The notes beneath the pieces were generated by a model. That model did not search any database. It was not told the origin of the DNA and saw nothing but the letters and a program-made list of their open reading frames with translations. Positions 17,795 to 25,000 of a stretch of 51,592 nucleotides of DNA are shown piece after piece. Position 1 is the first letter of the stretch; the number at the start of each line of letters is the position of its first letter. This DNA comes from CAYRQF01 sp964615845 (lineage in GTDB: Bacteria > Patescibacteriota > Minisyncoccia > Phycocordibacterales > CSBR16-119): contig CAZTRC010000002.1 of NCBI GenBank assembly GCA_964615845.1, forward strand, positions 1 to 51,592, given 5' to 3'. The position numbers were made by a program, and so were the translations under genes.

Positions 17795-17913
17795 TTACTT
17801 GAGCCGGAGACAGGAATTTCACTTTCTCGAAAACCCACGGTTTTCCGAATCCTTCCTCCACGGGGGTGTTACGCCGCCCCCGACCCCCTACGCGTTCAAA
17901 TCCTGTCTCCGGC
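17795..17913. repeat. duplicated tRNA-Thr 3' ends, one direct and one inverted
   Basis: The 21 bp at 17795-17815 are identical to 18053-18073, the 3' end of tRNA-Thr with its flank. At 17894-17913 the last 20 nt of the same tRNA appear in the opposite orientation. The 78 bp between have no D-arm or anticodon arm that would make a functional tRNA. The arrangement resembles att-type duplication at a tRNA 3' end, or a fold-back assembly artefact. Confidence 0.7.
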
Positions 17914-17927
17914 CTGGAATATAAAAG

Positions 17928-17963
17928 AAAAAACTCCACACACATGGAGTCGTGTGGTTTTTT
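17928..17963 (-). terminator. terminator downstream of the tRNA-Arg fragment
   Basis: On the minus strand, CCACAC and GTGTGG pair around a 10-nt loop and are followed by a run of six T. It starts directly after the encoded CCA of the tRNA-Arg fragment, as expected for a tRNA gene end. Confidence 0.65.
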
Positions 17964-18006
17964 GGTCCGGGGTCCGGGTTTGAACACCCGGCAGACGCAT
18001 TAGAAA
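17963..18006 (-). pseudogene. 3' half of tRNA-Arg(UCU), interrupted near a scaffold gap
   Basis: Read on the minus strand, an anticodon loop TTTCTAA (anticodon TCT) is followed by the 3' anticodon strand TGCGT. Then come a T-arm with CCGGG/CCCGG, an acceptor strand ACCCCGG, a discriminator A and an encoded CCA. The matching 5' half is absent: upstream of the anticodon loop the sequence no longer pairs, and 10 Ns follow at 18028-18037. The T-loop also appears one base too long. Either the gene is genuinely truncated or the assembly is broken here. Confidence 0.6.
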
Positions 18007-18027
18007 AGAGGGGCGCGAACAAAAGTG

Positions 18028-18037
18028 NNNNNNNNNN
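18028..18037. other. 10-N scaffold gap
   Basis: Ten undetermined bases lie between the tRNA-Arg fragment and tRNA-Thr. The true length of the missing sequence cannot be known from the window. Confidence 0.95.
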
Positions 18038-18059
18038 GTTTGAGGCGTTTTGTTACTTG

Positions 18060-18132
18060 AGCCGGAGACAGGATTTGAACCCGCGACATCCGCTTTACAA
18101 AAGCGGCGCTCTACCAACTGAGCTACTCCGGC
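18060..18132 (-). tRNA. tRNA-Thr (anticodon UGU)
   Basis: On the minus strand it has a full cloverleaf: acceptor GCCGGAG/CTCCGGC, D-arm with AGTTGGTAGA, anticodon stem CCGCT/AGCGG around TTTGTAA (anticodon TGT), and T-arm with GTTCAAAT. CCA is not encoded. Its D- and anticodon arms are nearly identical to those of tRNA-Ala at 34145-34217. A minus-strand promoter lies upstream. Confidence 0.95.
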
Positions 18133-18146
18133 ATCTTTTATTTTCG

Positions 18147-18611
18147 CTACTCCATTCTATTTTTTTCTGGCGCTTTGTCCAGTACCGCTTCTTCTCGGGG
18201 ACGCGGCTTTTCTTCGAAGGCTTCGCCTTTCAGTTTCTTGATCTCGTGCTTGTAAGCTTTGATCGTGGTCAGGAAGACTGATTGCTCTGGCCGTCCGACC
18301 GTGCCACTCTTCTTCTCGCTCTTGATAATTCGCTCTTCGATCTTTCTTGCGGCATTGTTGAAAGCTCGTGCGAGCGTATGAGTTATGCGTGCCCAGAATT
18401 TACTTATGACAATCGCCGCGCTGTGGATGAACAGGAGCCAAAAGCTCCAAAGCCTCGCGTTGAAACTCTGAAAGCTTTCATATGACAAATCTTTGACGGC
18501 GAAATCTCGCTCAAGCTGCCCGGTTGTTTTGAGTCTTTTGTATTGCGTAGCAAACATCCATATGATGGCGATGAGCGACGCGACAAAAATTATAATCGGG
18601 ATGCTAAACAT
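18147..18611 (-). CDS. single-pass membrane protein, unknown function
   Basis: The 154-residue protein has an N-terminal membrane helix (IPIIIFVASLIAIIWMF), a possible second hydrophobic segment around FWLLFIHSAAIVI, then a highly charged helical cytoplasmic tail rich in Lys/Glu. I do not recognise the family. It begins 2 bp after the tsf stop and is presumably the last gene of the rpsB-tsf transcript. Confidence 0.65.
   Translation of the reverse strand: MFSIPIIIFVASLIAIIWMFATQYKRLKTTGQLERDFAVKDLSYESFQSFNARLWSFWLLFIHSAAIVISKFWARITHTLARAFNNAARKIEERIIKSEKKSGTVGRPEQSVFLTTIKAYKHEIKKLKGEAFEEKPRPREEAVLDKAPEKNRME
18154..18181 (-). promoter_or_regulatory. promoter of tRNA-Thr
   Basis: On the minus strand, TGGACA (18176-18181), a 16-bp spacer and TAGAAT (18154-18159). 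It overlaps the 3' end of the membrane-protein gene upstream, and the predicted start lies about 15 nt before the tRNA. Confidence 0.6.
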
Positions 18612-18613
18612 TT

Positions 18614-19387
18614 TTATATCTGGCTCAAGTTGTAAGAGACGATTTCGTTATTTGATTCCTTGAGAAGCTGTTCGATAGTTTTCGATGGGTCTTTGATGAA
18701 GGCTTGCTTCAAGAGAATTTGCTCTTTGAAGTAAGCGTTAACTTTACCTTCGAGGATTTTCACTTTCATTTCCTCAGGCTTTCCGGCAGATTGCTCCTCA
18801 ACTTCTTTCCCGAATATTTCCTTGGCTTTTTCTTGTGCTTCTGCGGCGATGTCGGTTTCTACCAAATACGCTGGACGCATAGCTGTTGCGTGCATAGCGA
18901 TGTCGCGGGCAAGAGTGTCGTTTTTGTCCTTCAAGACGACGACGGAAGCGTATTGCCCGTTGTGATTGTAGACAGCGGCATTTGTGGATTCAGCTACGAC
19001 TACGTCGCCGATTTTTACGTTTTCACCCATTTTTTGAATCAAAGCATTTACCTCTTCGGCGGAATTATCGAGCGCAGATTTGCCACCCGCTAGAGCAATG
19101 CCCGCTAGACTTTTGGCAGCATTCACGAAATCCTCGTTCTTGGCCACGAAATCAGTCTCGCAAAGGAGGGTGAGCATGACAGCTCTGTCAGTATTCTGCG
19201 CAGTCACGATGATGCCGGCGCCGAGTTCGCGATCGGCTTTCTTGGCCGCAGCGTCGCCGGACTTTTTCTTCAAGATTATGCGCGCCTTCTCAATGTCGCC
19301 TCCGGCTTCGTCCAAAGCCTTTTTGCATTGCATGACCGATACGCCAGTCTCGTCGCGAAGTGATTTTAATTGTTCAGTTGTGTTCAT
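18614..19387 (-). CDS. tsf: elongation factor Ts
   Basis: EF-Ts recycles EF-Tu by displacing GDP. The N-terminal UBA-like domain LRDETGVSVMQCKKALDEAGGD and the core signature LLCETDFVAKNEDF are intact, and the C-terminal part carries the AMRPAYL-type segment (MHATAMRPAYL). At 257 residues it is close to the usual 280-300. It lies 59 bp downstream of rpsB, the classic bacterial order. Confidence 0.97.
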   Translation of the reverse strand: MNTTEQLKSLRDETGVSVMQCKKALDEAGGDIEKARIILKKKSGDAAAKKADRELGAGIIVTAQNTDRAVMLTLLCETDFVAKNEDFVNAAKSLAGIALAGGKSALDNSAEEVNALIQKMGENVKIGDVVVAESTNAAVYNHNGQYASVVVLKDKNDTLARDIAMHATAMRPAYLVETDIAAEAQEKAKEIFGKEVEEQSAGKPEEMKVKILEGKVNAYFKEQILLKQAFIKDPSKTIEQLLKESNNEIVSYNLSQI

Positions 19388-19446
19388 GGTGAAAAAATAA
19401 ATTTTAAAATTAGAAAACTTCCTTGATTATATCAAAGAATTTTTAT

Positions 19447-20115
19447 TTAGCCTTTGTATGCCGCTACGAGCGCATCGACGAAGAATTGGACACTGCCGCG
19501 TGAAGCGTCGTTGCCGACCATCGGGTAATCGATAGTGGTGAAATCACAGTCGGTGTTGGAGAGACTTACGACAGGAGTCCCAGTCTTGTTGGCTTCGACG
19601 AGTGCATTCTTTTCTTTGCGGACATCGACGATGAAGACAGCGTCAGGCTTTTTGATCATGCCGACGAGTCCGCCGAAATTCTTGGTCATCTTTTCGATCT
19701 GGCGCGCGAAGTCAGATTGTTCTTTCTTGGTGTATTTTTCCAAATCACCTTTTTCTTTTTTCGCTTTGAGGTCGAGGAGGATGTCGATTCGCTTCTTGAT
19801 TTGAGGGAAGTTGGTCAAAGTGCCGCCGATCCAGCGGTTTTCGACGAATGGCATATTGAGAGATTTGGCCGCAGCTTCGGTAATCTTCCTGGACTCTGGT
19901 TTGGTACTGACGAAAAGGATAGTTTTCTTTTCTTCGCCGAGTGTTTTTATAAATTTAAGCGTTTCCTCCATCATCTTGGCCGCTTGTTCGAGGTCGATGA
20001 TGTCGGCGTTGTTCTTGGTGGTAAAGACGTACTTCTTGGCTGACGGGTGGCGCTTGGTCTTCGAGTATCCGAAGTGCGCTCCGGCAGTTACCATTTGTTC
20101 CATTAAATTGCTCAT
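19447..20115 (-). CDS. rpsB: 30S ribosomal protein S2
   Basis: This small-subunit ribosomal protein is recognised by the N-terminal AGAHFGYSKTKRHPSAKKY, the central FVENRWIGGTLTNFPQIK and the C-terminal PVVSLSNTDCD and YPMVGNDAS. The 222-residue length is slightly short for S2. It heads the minus-strand rpsB-tsf operon and has its own promoter with a leader of about 18 nt. Confidence 0.97.
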   Translation of the reverse strand: MSNLMEQMVTAGAHFGYSKTKRHPSAKKYVFTTKNNADIIDLEQAAKMMEETLKFIKTLGEEKKTILFVSTKPESRKITEAAAKSLNMPFVENRWIGGTLTNFPQIKKRIDILLDLKAKKEKGDLEKYTKKEQSDFARQIEKMTKNFGGLVGMIKKPDAVFIVDVRKEKNALVEANKTGTPVVSLSNTDCDFTTIDYPMVGNDASRGSVQFFVDALVAAYKG

Positions 20116-20139
20116 TTCTTAATCTGCACAAAAGCCTTG

Positions 20140-20168
20140 TTTATAATAATGGCTTTCGTTTGACCCAA
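20140..20168 (-). promoter_or_regulatory. promoter of rpsB-tsf
   Basis: On the minus strand, TTGGGT (20163-20168), a 17-bp spacer and TATAAA (20140-20145). An aaagcc/ggcttt inverted repeat spans the -10 box and may be regulatory, for example an S2-type autoregulation site; that is speculative. Confidence 0.55.
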
Positions 20169-20254
20169 GGGGGACTACCATTGGGCACCCGCCGAAGAGG
20201 CAGGTTTGTTACAGACCCGCATATATTACACGAAAACGAGCGTTAGTCAACGGA

Positions 20255-20283
20255 TTGCCCACGGGGGTTTTTTGAAGTATTAT
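20255..20283 (+). promoter_or_regulatory. promoter of proS, predicted leaderless
   Basis: TTGCCC (20255-20260), a 17-bp spacer and TATTAT (20278-20283). The -10 box ends 7 bp before the proS ATG at 20291. Confidence 0.6.
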
Positions 20284-20290
20284 AAGCCCC

Positions 20291-21550
20291 ATGAGACAAA
20301 CCAAACTCTTTACCAAGACCCGCAAAGAAGGGCCAGCTGACGAGACATCCAAGAATGCCGAACTTTTGATTCGGAGTGGTTTCGTGCACAAGGAAATGGC
20401 CGGTGTTTACTCATACCTTCCTCTGGGCCTTCGCGTTCTAAATAATATTGAAAAGATAATCCGCGAAGAAATGAACGCCATCGATGCTCAAGAAGTTATC
20501 TTTACAGCTCTACAAAAAAAAGAAGTTTGGGAAAAAGTCGGACGATGGGACGATAATCTCGTCGATGTCTGGTTCAAAACGAAATTAAAAGATGGGGCCG
20601 AGCTTGGTCTTGGTTTTACTCACGATGAGCAAGCTGTAAATTTGCTTACCGAATACATAAATTCTTACAAGGATTTGCCTCTGTACATCTACCAAATCCA
20701 AACGAAGTTTCGCAATGAACTCCGCGCCAAGAGTGGCGTCATGCGTGGTAGAGAATTTGTCATGAAGGATTTGTACTCGTTCAATATGACAGAAGAAGAG
20801 CAAAACGAATTCTATGAGAAGGTAAAAAGGGCCTACATGAAGATTTATACTAGATGCGGAATTGGCCATCGGACCTACATCACTTTCGCAAGCGGAGGGA
20901 CTTTCTCCCAATACTCTCACGAATTCCAGACTCTCTCGGAAGCTGGAGAAGATACCGTCTTTCTAGATGAAGAAAAAAACATCGCGGTGAATCAAGAAAT
21001 CATGACCGATGAAGCGCTCTCTTCGATAGGCGTTGACAGGAAGAATTTGGTTGAGAGGAAGTCTGTCGAAGTCGGTAACATTTTCAAACAAGGAACGAAG
21101 TTTACAGATCCTTTCGATCTTAAATACAAAGATAAAGACGGTGAAAACAAATCCATCTACATGGGCGGTTACGGAATCGGAGTAACGCGCCTTCTCGGTA
21201 CCATCGCCGAAGTCCTCTCCGATGACAAGGGCCTCATCTGGCCAAAGGAAGTCGCGCCGTTTTCTGTGCATCTAATTTCTGCTGGAGCCGATGATGAAAA
21301 TGTCCGCGCGAAATCGGAAGAGCTTTACGAAATGCTTACGAGCGCAGGTGTCGAAGTCCTGTACGATGATCGCGCTGTTTCTGCCGGAGAAAAGTTTGCT
21401 GACTCGGATCTCATCGGTATACCGCTTCGCGTCGTCGTCGGCAAGCGCTCGCTCGAAGAAGGCATGGTAGAGGTCAAAGAGCGCACGGGCGAAAAGAGTC
21501 GGATGGTCAAGCCCGAGGACTTAATGAGCGAGATAAAAGATTATGTTTGA
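20291..21550 (+). CDS. proS: prolyl-tRNA synthetase, short form without editing domain
   Basis: This class II synthetase charges tRNA-Pro. Motif 1 is around MAGVYSYLPLGLRVL, motif 2 is KFRNELRAKSGVMRGREFVMKDLYSF (in part) and motif 3 contains GGYGIGVTRLL. A C-terminal anticodon-binding domain follows. At 419 residues it lacks the roughly 180-residue INS editing domain that E. coli ProRS (572) carries between motifs 2 and 3: here motif 2 runs into the motif 3 region with only a short linker. It heads an operon with mreB, whose start overlaps the proS stop by 8 bp. Confidence 0.96.
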   Translation: MRQTKLFTKTRKEGPADETSKNAELLIRSGFVHKEMAGVYSYLPLGLRVLNNIEKIIREEMNAIDAQEVIFTALQKKEVWEKVGRWDDNLVDVWFKTKLKDGAELGLGFTHDEQAVNLLTEYINSYKDLPLYIYQIQTKFRNELRAKSGVMRGREFVMKDLYSFNMTEEEQNEFYEKVKRAYMKIYTRCGIGHRTYITFASGGTFSQYSHEFQTLSEAGEDTVFLDEEKNIAVNQEIMTDEALSSIGVDRKNLVERKSVEVGNIFKQGTKFTDPFDLKYKDKDGENKSIYMGGYGIGVTRLLGTIAEVLSDDKGLIWPKEVAPFSVHLISAGADDENVRAKSEELYEMLTSAGVEVLYDDRAVSAGEKFADSDLIGIPLRVVVGKRSLEEGMVEVKERTGEKSRMVKPEDLMSEIKDYV

Positions 21551-22592
21551 GCGATTATATAAATTGTTTTCAAACGATATAGGTATAGACTTGGGTACTG
21601 CAAATACCCTTGTTTACTTGAAAGGGAAAGGTATCGTCATCTCGGAGCCGAGCGTGGTGGCGGTCAACAAAAAGACAGGCCAAATCATCGCCGTCGGCGC
21701 GGAAGCGAAGCAAATGCTTGGCCGTACGCCTCCGCACATCAAAGCTGTGCGTCCTCTTGTAGACGGCGTCATCTCAGATTTCGAAGTAACCGAAGAAATG
21801 CTTTCTTATCTCATCAACAAGATTGAGAAAATGTCGCCGAAGTTCTTCCGCCCGCGTGTGGTCATCGGCGTGCCGTCCGGTATCACGAGTGTTGAGAATC
21901 GCGCTGTTTTTGATGCCGCGAAGAATGCTGGCGCCCGCGAAGTCTATATCGTTGAAGAGCCGACGGCTGCGGCGGTCGGAATTCGCTTGCCGATTCACGA
22001 TCCAGTCGGCTCGATGATCATGGATATCGGCGGAGGTACGACAGACATTGCGGTCATCTCGCTCGGCGGTATCGTCCAATCCAAGAATTTGATTATTGCT
22101 GGTGACAAACTCAATAATGACATCAGTACGTATTTCAAAGATCAGTTCAAACTTCTCATTGGCGAAAAGACGGCCGAGAATATCAAGATCGCCGTCGGTT
22201 CGGCTTTACCCGTAGAAGATTCGGTCGAAATCGAAGTTCGCGGTCGCGATCTCGTGACCGGGCTCCCACGCGCAGTCCTCGTGACTGATGTCGATATTCG
22301 TGAAGCTATGGCGCCATCAATTAATTCTCTAGTCGAAGGCCTCCGGGAAGTTTTGGAAAACACACCGCCGGAAATCCTCGCCGACATCATGCACCGTGGC
22401 ATCGTCCTCGTCGGTGGCGGAGCGCTCATCAAAGGTCTCGATAAACTGCTCGCAAAGAAAGTCAAAATGCCGATTCACATTGCCGAAGATCCAATTACGG
22501 CTGTCGCCCGAGGCACTGGCGTCATTCTCGAAAATCTCGAGAAGTACAAGGATATCTTAATCGATACCCAATATGAATCACCACCTCGCTAA
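21543..22592 (+). CDS. mreB: rod-shape determining protein MreB
   Basis: This actin-like ATPase positions peptidoglycan synthesis. The phosphate-1 motif GIDLGTANTLVY, the phosphate-2 segment MDIGGGTTDIAV and the adenosine motif GIVLVGGGALIKGLDKLL are intact. The 349-residue length is normal. Its start overlaps the end of proS and its end overlaps the start of mreC, so the three are translationally coupled. No mreD gene follows; tgt comes next. Confidence 0.98.
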   Translation: MFERLYKLFSNDIGIDLGTANTLVYLKGKGIVISEPSVVAVNKKTGQIIAVGAEAKQMLGRTPPHIKAVRPLVDGVISDFEVTEEMLSYLINKIEKMSPKFFRPRVVIGVPSGITSVENRAVFDAAKNAGAREVYIVEEPTAAAVGIRLPIHDPVGSMIMDIGGGTTDIAVISLGGIVQSKNLIIAGDKLNNDISTYFKDQFKLLIGEKTAENIKIAVGSALPVEDSVEIEVRGRDLVTGLPRAVLVTDVDIREAMAPSINSLVEGLREVLENTPPEILADIMHRGIVLVGGGALIKGLDKLLAKKVKMPIHIAEDPITAVARGTGVILENLEKYKDILIDTQYESPPR

Positions 22593-23352
22593 AAGTTATC
22601 GACGCAAACGAGTTATCCTAGTTTTGGTTGTTTTGCTCATCGCTCTAGTGTTCCTTTTGCAAAAAGGATTTTTGCGTGCAGTCAATCCGTTCTTTGTTCG
22701 GATCCTCACTCCGGTTTGGCAAGCCGAAAATTTCACGCAGGATTTCCTCGCGTTGAAATTCGATTCCAAGCAAGACTTGTACAAGCAAAATATTCTTTTG
22801 AAAGAGACGCTTGAGAAAAAAGATTTAGAACTTGCACAGGTGAGAAGCCTCGAAGAAGAAAATAAGAGTTTGAAAGAAATTTTGGGACGCCTTCCGGCGG
22901 ATCGGACCGTTGTCCTCGCGGGAATTTTGGCCAAGCCAAATCAGACTCCATACGACACTTTGATAATCGATCGTGGTTCAAACGCAAGCCTTGCCCCGGA
23001 GAATCTAGTTTTTGCCAAAGGCGATATCATTATCGGCGAGATTGAATCAGTTGAGGGCAATACCGCCAGAGTCCTCATGTATTCGACACCGGGAAATATT
23101 TCACAAGTCGTATACGGCAACACCGGAAGGTATTTTAATGCCAAGGGTTTAGGGAACGGCGCTTTCGAAGTTGAAGTCAGTCGTGAAATCGAAGTCTTCG
23201 AGGGCGATATGTTTTTCTATCCGGGACTCGACAATACTCTCGTAGGCGTCGCCAAGAAGATAGAATTCGATGCGCGCGATTCTTTCAAGAGAGTTTTGAT
23301 GAAAAGTCCGGTAAATATCCAGGAAGAGCGTTGGGTGGAAGTGCGAATATGA
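22573..23352 (+). CDS. mreC: rod-shape determining protein MreC
   Basis: The protein has an N-terminal membrane helix (about residues 14-32), a coiled coil (about residues 65-100, KETLEKKDLELAQ region) and a C-terminal beta-rich periplasmic domain with the family segment around DRGSNASLAPENLV. It links MreB to the extracytoplasmic cell-wall machinery. At 259 residues it is on the short side. It overlaps mreB by 20 bp at its start and tgt by 4 bp at its end. Confidence 0.92.
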   Translation: MNHHLAKSYRRKRVILVLVVLLIALVFLLQKGFLRAVNPFFVRILTPVWQAENFTQDFLALKFDSKQDLYKQNILLKETLEKKDLELAQVRSLEEENKSLKEILGRLPADRTVVLAGILAKPNQTPYDTLIIDRGSNASLAPENLVFAKGDIIIGEIESVEGNTARVLMYSTPGNISQVVYGNTGRYFNAKGLGNGAFEVEVSREIEVFEGDMFFYPGLDNTLVGVAKKIEFDARDSFKRVLMKSPVNIQEERWVEVRI

Positions 23353-24662
23353 AATTCAATTTTGAAATAATTAAAAAGTTTGCGAAGCTCGGACGTGCGG
23401 GTGTGATTAAGACATTACACGGAGACATTGAGACGCCGGCGTATGTGACGGTCGGAACGAAAGCGACGGTGAAAAGCCTGACACCCGAAATGCTAAACGC
23501 TATCGGTGCGCAAGTTGTGCTGGCGAACACGTACCATCTCTATCTCCAGCCGGGAAGTGAGCTTGTAGCCAAGGCGGGGGGCTTTGCAAAATTTATGAAT
23601 TGGCGAGGACCCACGATGACGGATTCGGGTGGCTTCCAGGTCTTCTCGCTCGGTGCCGCTTTTGGTGAAAGGGTTTCTAAAGTTGCAAAGGGGGAAATCT
23701 CCGCGCAAAATACTCCGCCAGCCGAAGGATTTTCTCGGTCCTCGGGTCGGCCAGAGGGTCAGGAGGGGGGCCTCAACCAGACACTCGAAAATCCTTCGGC
23801 TGGCTCCGTACCTGATGATGGTGGCACGGGGAATCATGGGAAATTGGCAGTGATTGATGAAGACGGCGTAACTTTCAAATCACATCTCGATGGCTCGACC
23901 CATCGCTTCACGCCGGAGTCATCGATGAAAGTGCAGTGGGATCTCGGCGCAGATATGATTTTTTCATTCGACGAATGCACGAGCCCGCAGGCAACATATG
24001 AATACCAAAAGTCCGCGATGGACAGAACACATCGTTGGGCGCTCCGCTCGCTTGAAGCTCACGAGAAACTTGATCCAGAAAATATTCAAGCTTTGTTTGC
24101 CGTGGTACAAGGCGGACGACACGAAGACTTACGAAAGGAGTCGGCCGAAACTCTCGCCAATATGAAAACGCCCGCGGGAAATGAGTTCGACGGCTTTGGC
24201 ATTGGTGGATCTTTTGACAAGGACGACATCGGTACCGCTGTAGCGTGGGTAAACGAATCTCTTCCAGAAGGGAAGCCAAGGCACTTGCTTGGCATCGGCG
24301 AGCCGCTCGACATTCTCGGCGCGACGGAAAACGGCTGTGATCTCTTTGACTGTGTGACGGCGACACGCATAGCGCGGAACGGTAGTTTCTATACCAAAAA
24401 AGGAAAAATAAATATCATGAATGCGCAGTATCGCGAGGACTTCACGCCAATAGAATCTGGATGCGCCTGCTACACTTGCCAAAACTTCACCCGCACCTAT
24501 ATTGCGCATCTTTTCCATGGCAAAGAAATTCTGGCCAACACCCTAGGCTCGATCCACAATCTCTACTTTATGGTAAATTTCGTAAAAGAAATTCGAAAAT
24601 CTATAATAGAAGATAAGTTCGAAGAATTTAAAAACAATTTCATTAGTAATTACAAAAACTAA
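23349..24662 (+). CDS. tgt: tRNA-guanine transglycosylase with an in-frame palindromic insertion
   Basis: Tgt exchanges guanine-34 of certain tRNAs for the queuosine precursor. The substrate-binding TDSGGFQVFSL, the nucleophile region DLFDCVTATRIARNG and the zinc site CACYTC followed by a distal His (AHLFHG) are intact. The ATG at 23349 is chosen over a GTG 18 bp upstream because MKFNF opens the family domain and the two genes then overlap by ATGA. About 45 Gly/Pro-rich residues (about 116-162) between VFSLGAAFG and DGVTFKSHLDGS have no counterpart in the typical enzyme. They are encoded by DNA with an 18-bp inverted repeat. Confidence 0.95.
   Translation: MKFNFEIIKKFAKLGRAGVIKTLHGDIETPAYVTVGTKATVKSLTPEMLNAIGAQVVLANTYHLYLQPGSELVAKAGGFAKFMNWRGPTMTDSGGFQVFSLGAAFGERVSKVAKGEISAQNTPPAEGFSRSSGRPEGQEGGLNQTLENPSAGSVPDDGGTGNHGKLAVIDEDGVTFKSHLDGSTHRFTPESSMKVQWDLGADMIFSFDECTSPQATYEYQKSAMDRTHRWALRSLEAHEKLDPENIQALFAVVQGGRHEDLRKESAETLANMKTPAGNEFDGFGIGGSFDKDDIGTAVAWVNESLPEGKPRHLLGIGEPLDILGATENGCDLFDCVTATRIARNGSFYTKKGKINIMNAQYREDFTPIESGCACYTCQNFTRTYIAHLFHGKEILANTLGSIHNLYFMVNFVKEIRKSIIEDKFEEFKNNFISNYKN
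23717..23804. repeat. 18-bp perfect inverted repeat inside tgt
   Basis: The arm at 23717-23734 is the exact reverse complement of 23787-23804, with 52 bp between. The element sits in frame in a variable loop of Tgt. It has the form of a small palindromic element inserted in a coding region, like the Rickettsia palindromic elements. Confidence 0.9.
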
Positions 24663-24697
24663 TCCGCCTCCGCTTAAAAAGCTTCGGCGAGACAAGT

Positions 24698-24997
24698 ATG
24701 CAAAGACCAGAACCAGGATTTTATTATCATTACAAACACAATCCGGACGATGTTTACGATCATGCGTACGAGATTGTAAATATTTCGAGACACACCGAAA
24801 CCGAAGAATATTTGGTTGTGTATCGCCCGTTTTATAAATCGGATTTTCTGGAACACGCCGATGCAAGTGCTAGGCCACTAGATATGTTTATCGATATGGT
24901 GACCAAGGATGGTAAAACTTTCCCGAGATTCCAGAAAATCACTGATCCAGAAATAATCAAAAAGCTTGAGCAAAAGCGCTCCGAGATGTATAAATAG
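24698..24997 (+). CDS. DUF1653 family protein
   Basis: This 99-residue soluble protein follows the DUF1653 pattern: PGFYYHYKHNPDD near the N-terminus, RHTETEEYLVVYRPFY, a RPLDMFIDMV block and PRFQKI. The function of the family is not established. It ends 3 bp before the uvrB start, so the two are likely coupled. Confidence 0.88.
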   Translation: MQRPEPGFYYHYKHNPDDVYDHAYEIVNISRHTETEEYLVVYRPFYKSDFLEHADASARPLDMFIDMVTKDGKTFPRFQKITDPEIIKKLEQKRSEMYK

Positions 24998-25000
24998 GGA

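Noticed and set aside
17803..17913. A possible plus-strand tRNA with a long variable arm
   Set aside because: Its 3' end matches a tRNA T-arm and acceptor, but there is no D-loop GG, no proper D-arm and no 7-nt anticodon loop at the right place; it is better explained as an inverted copy of the tRNA-Thr end.
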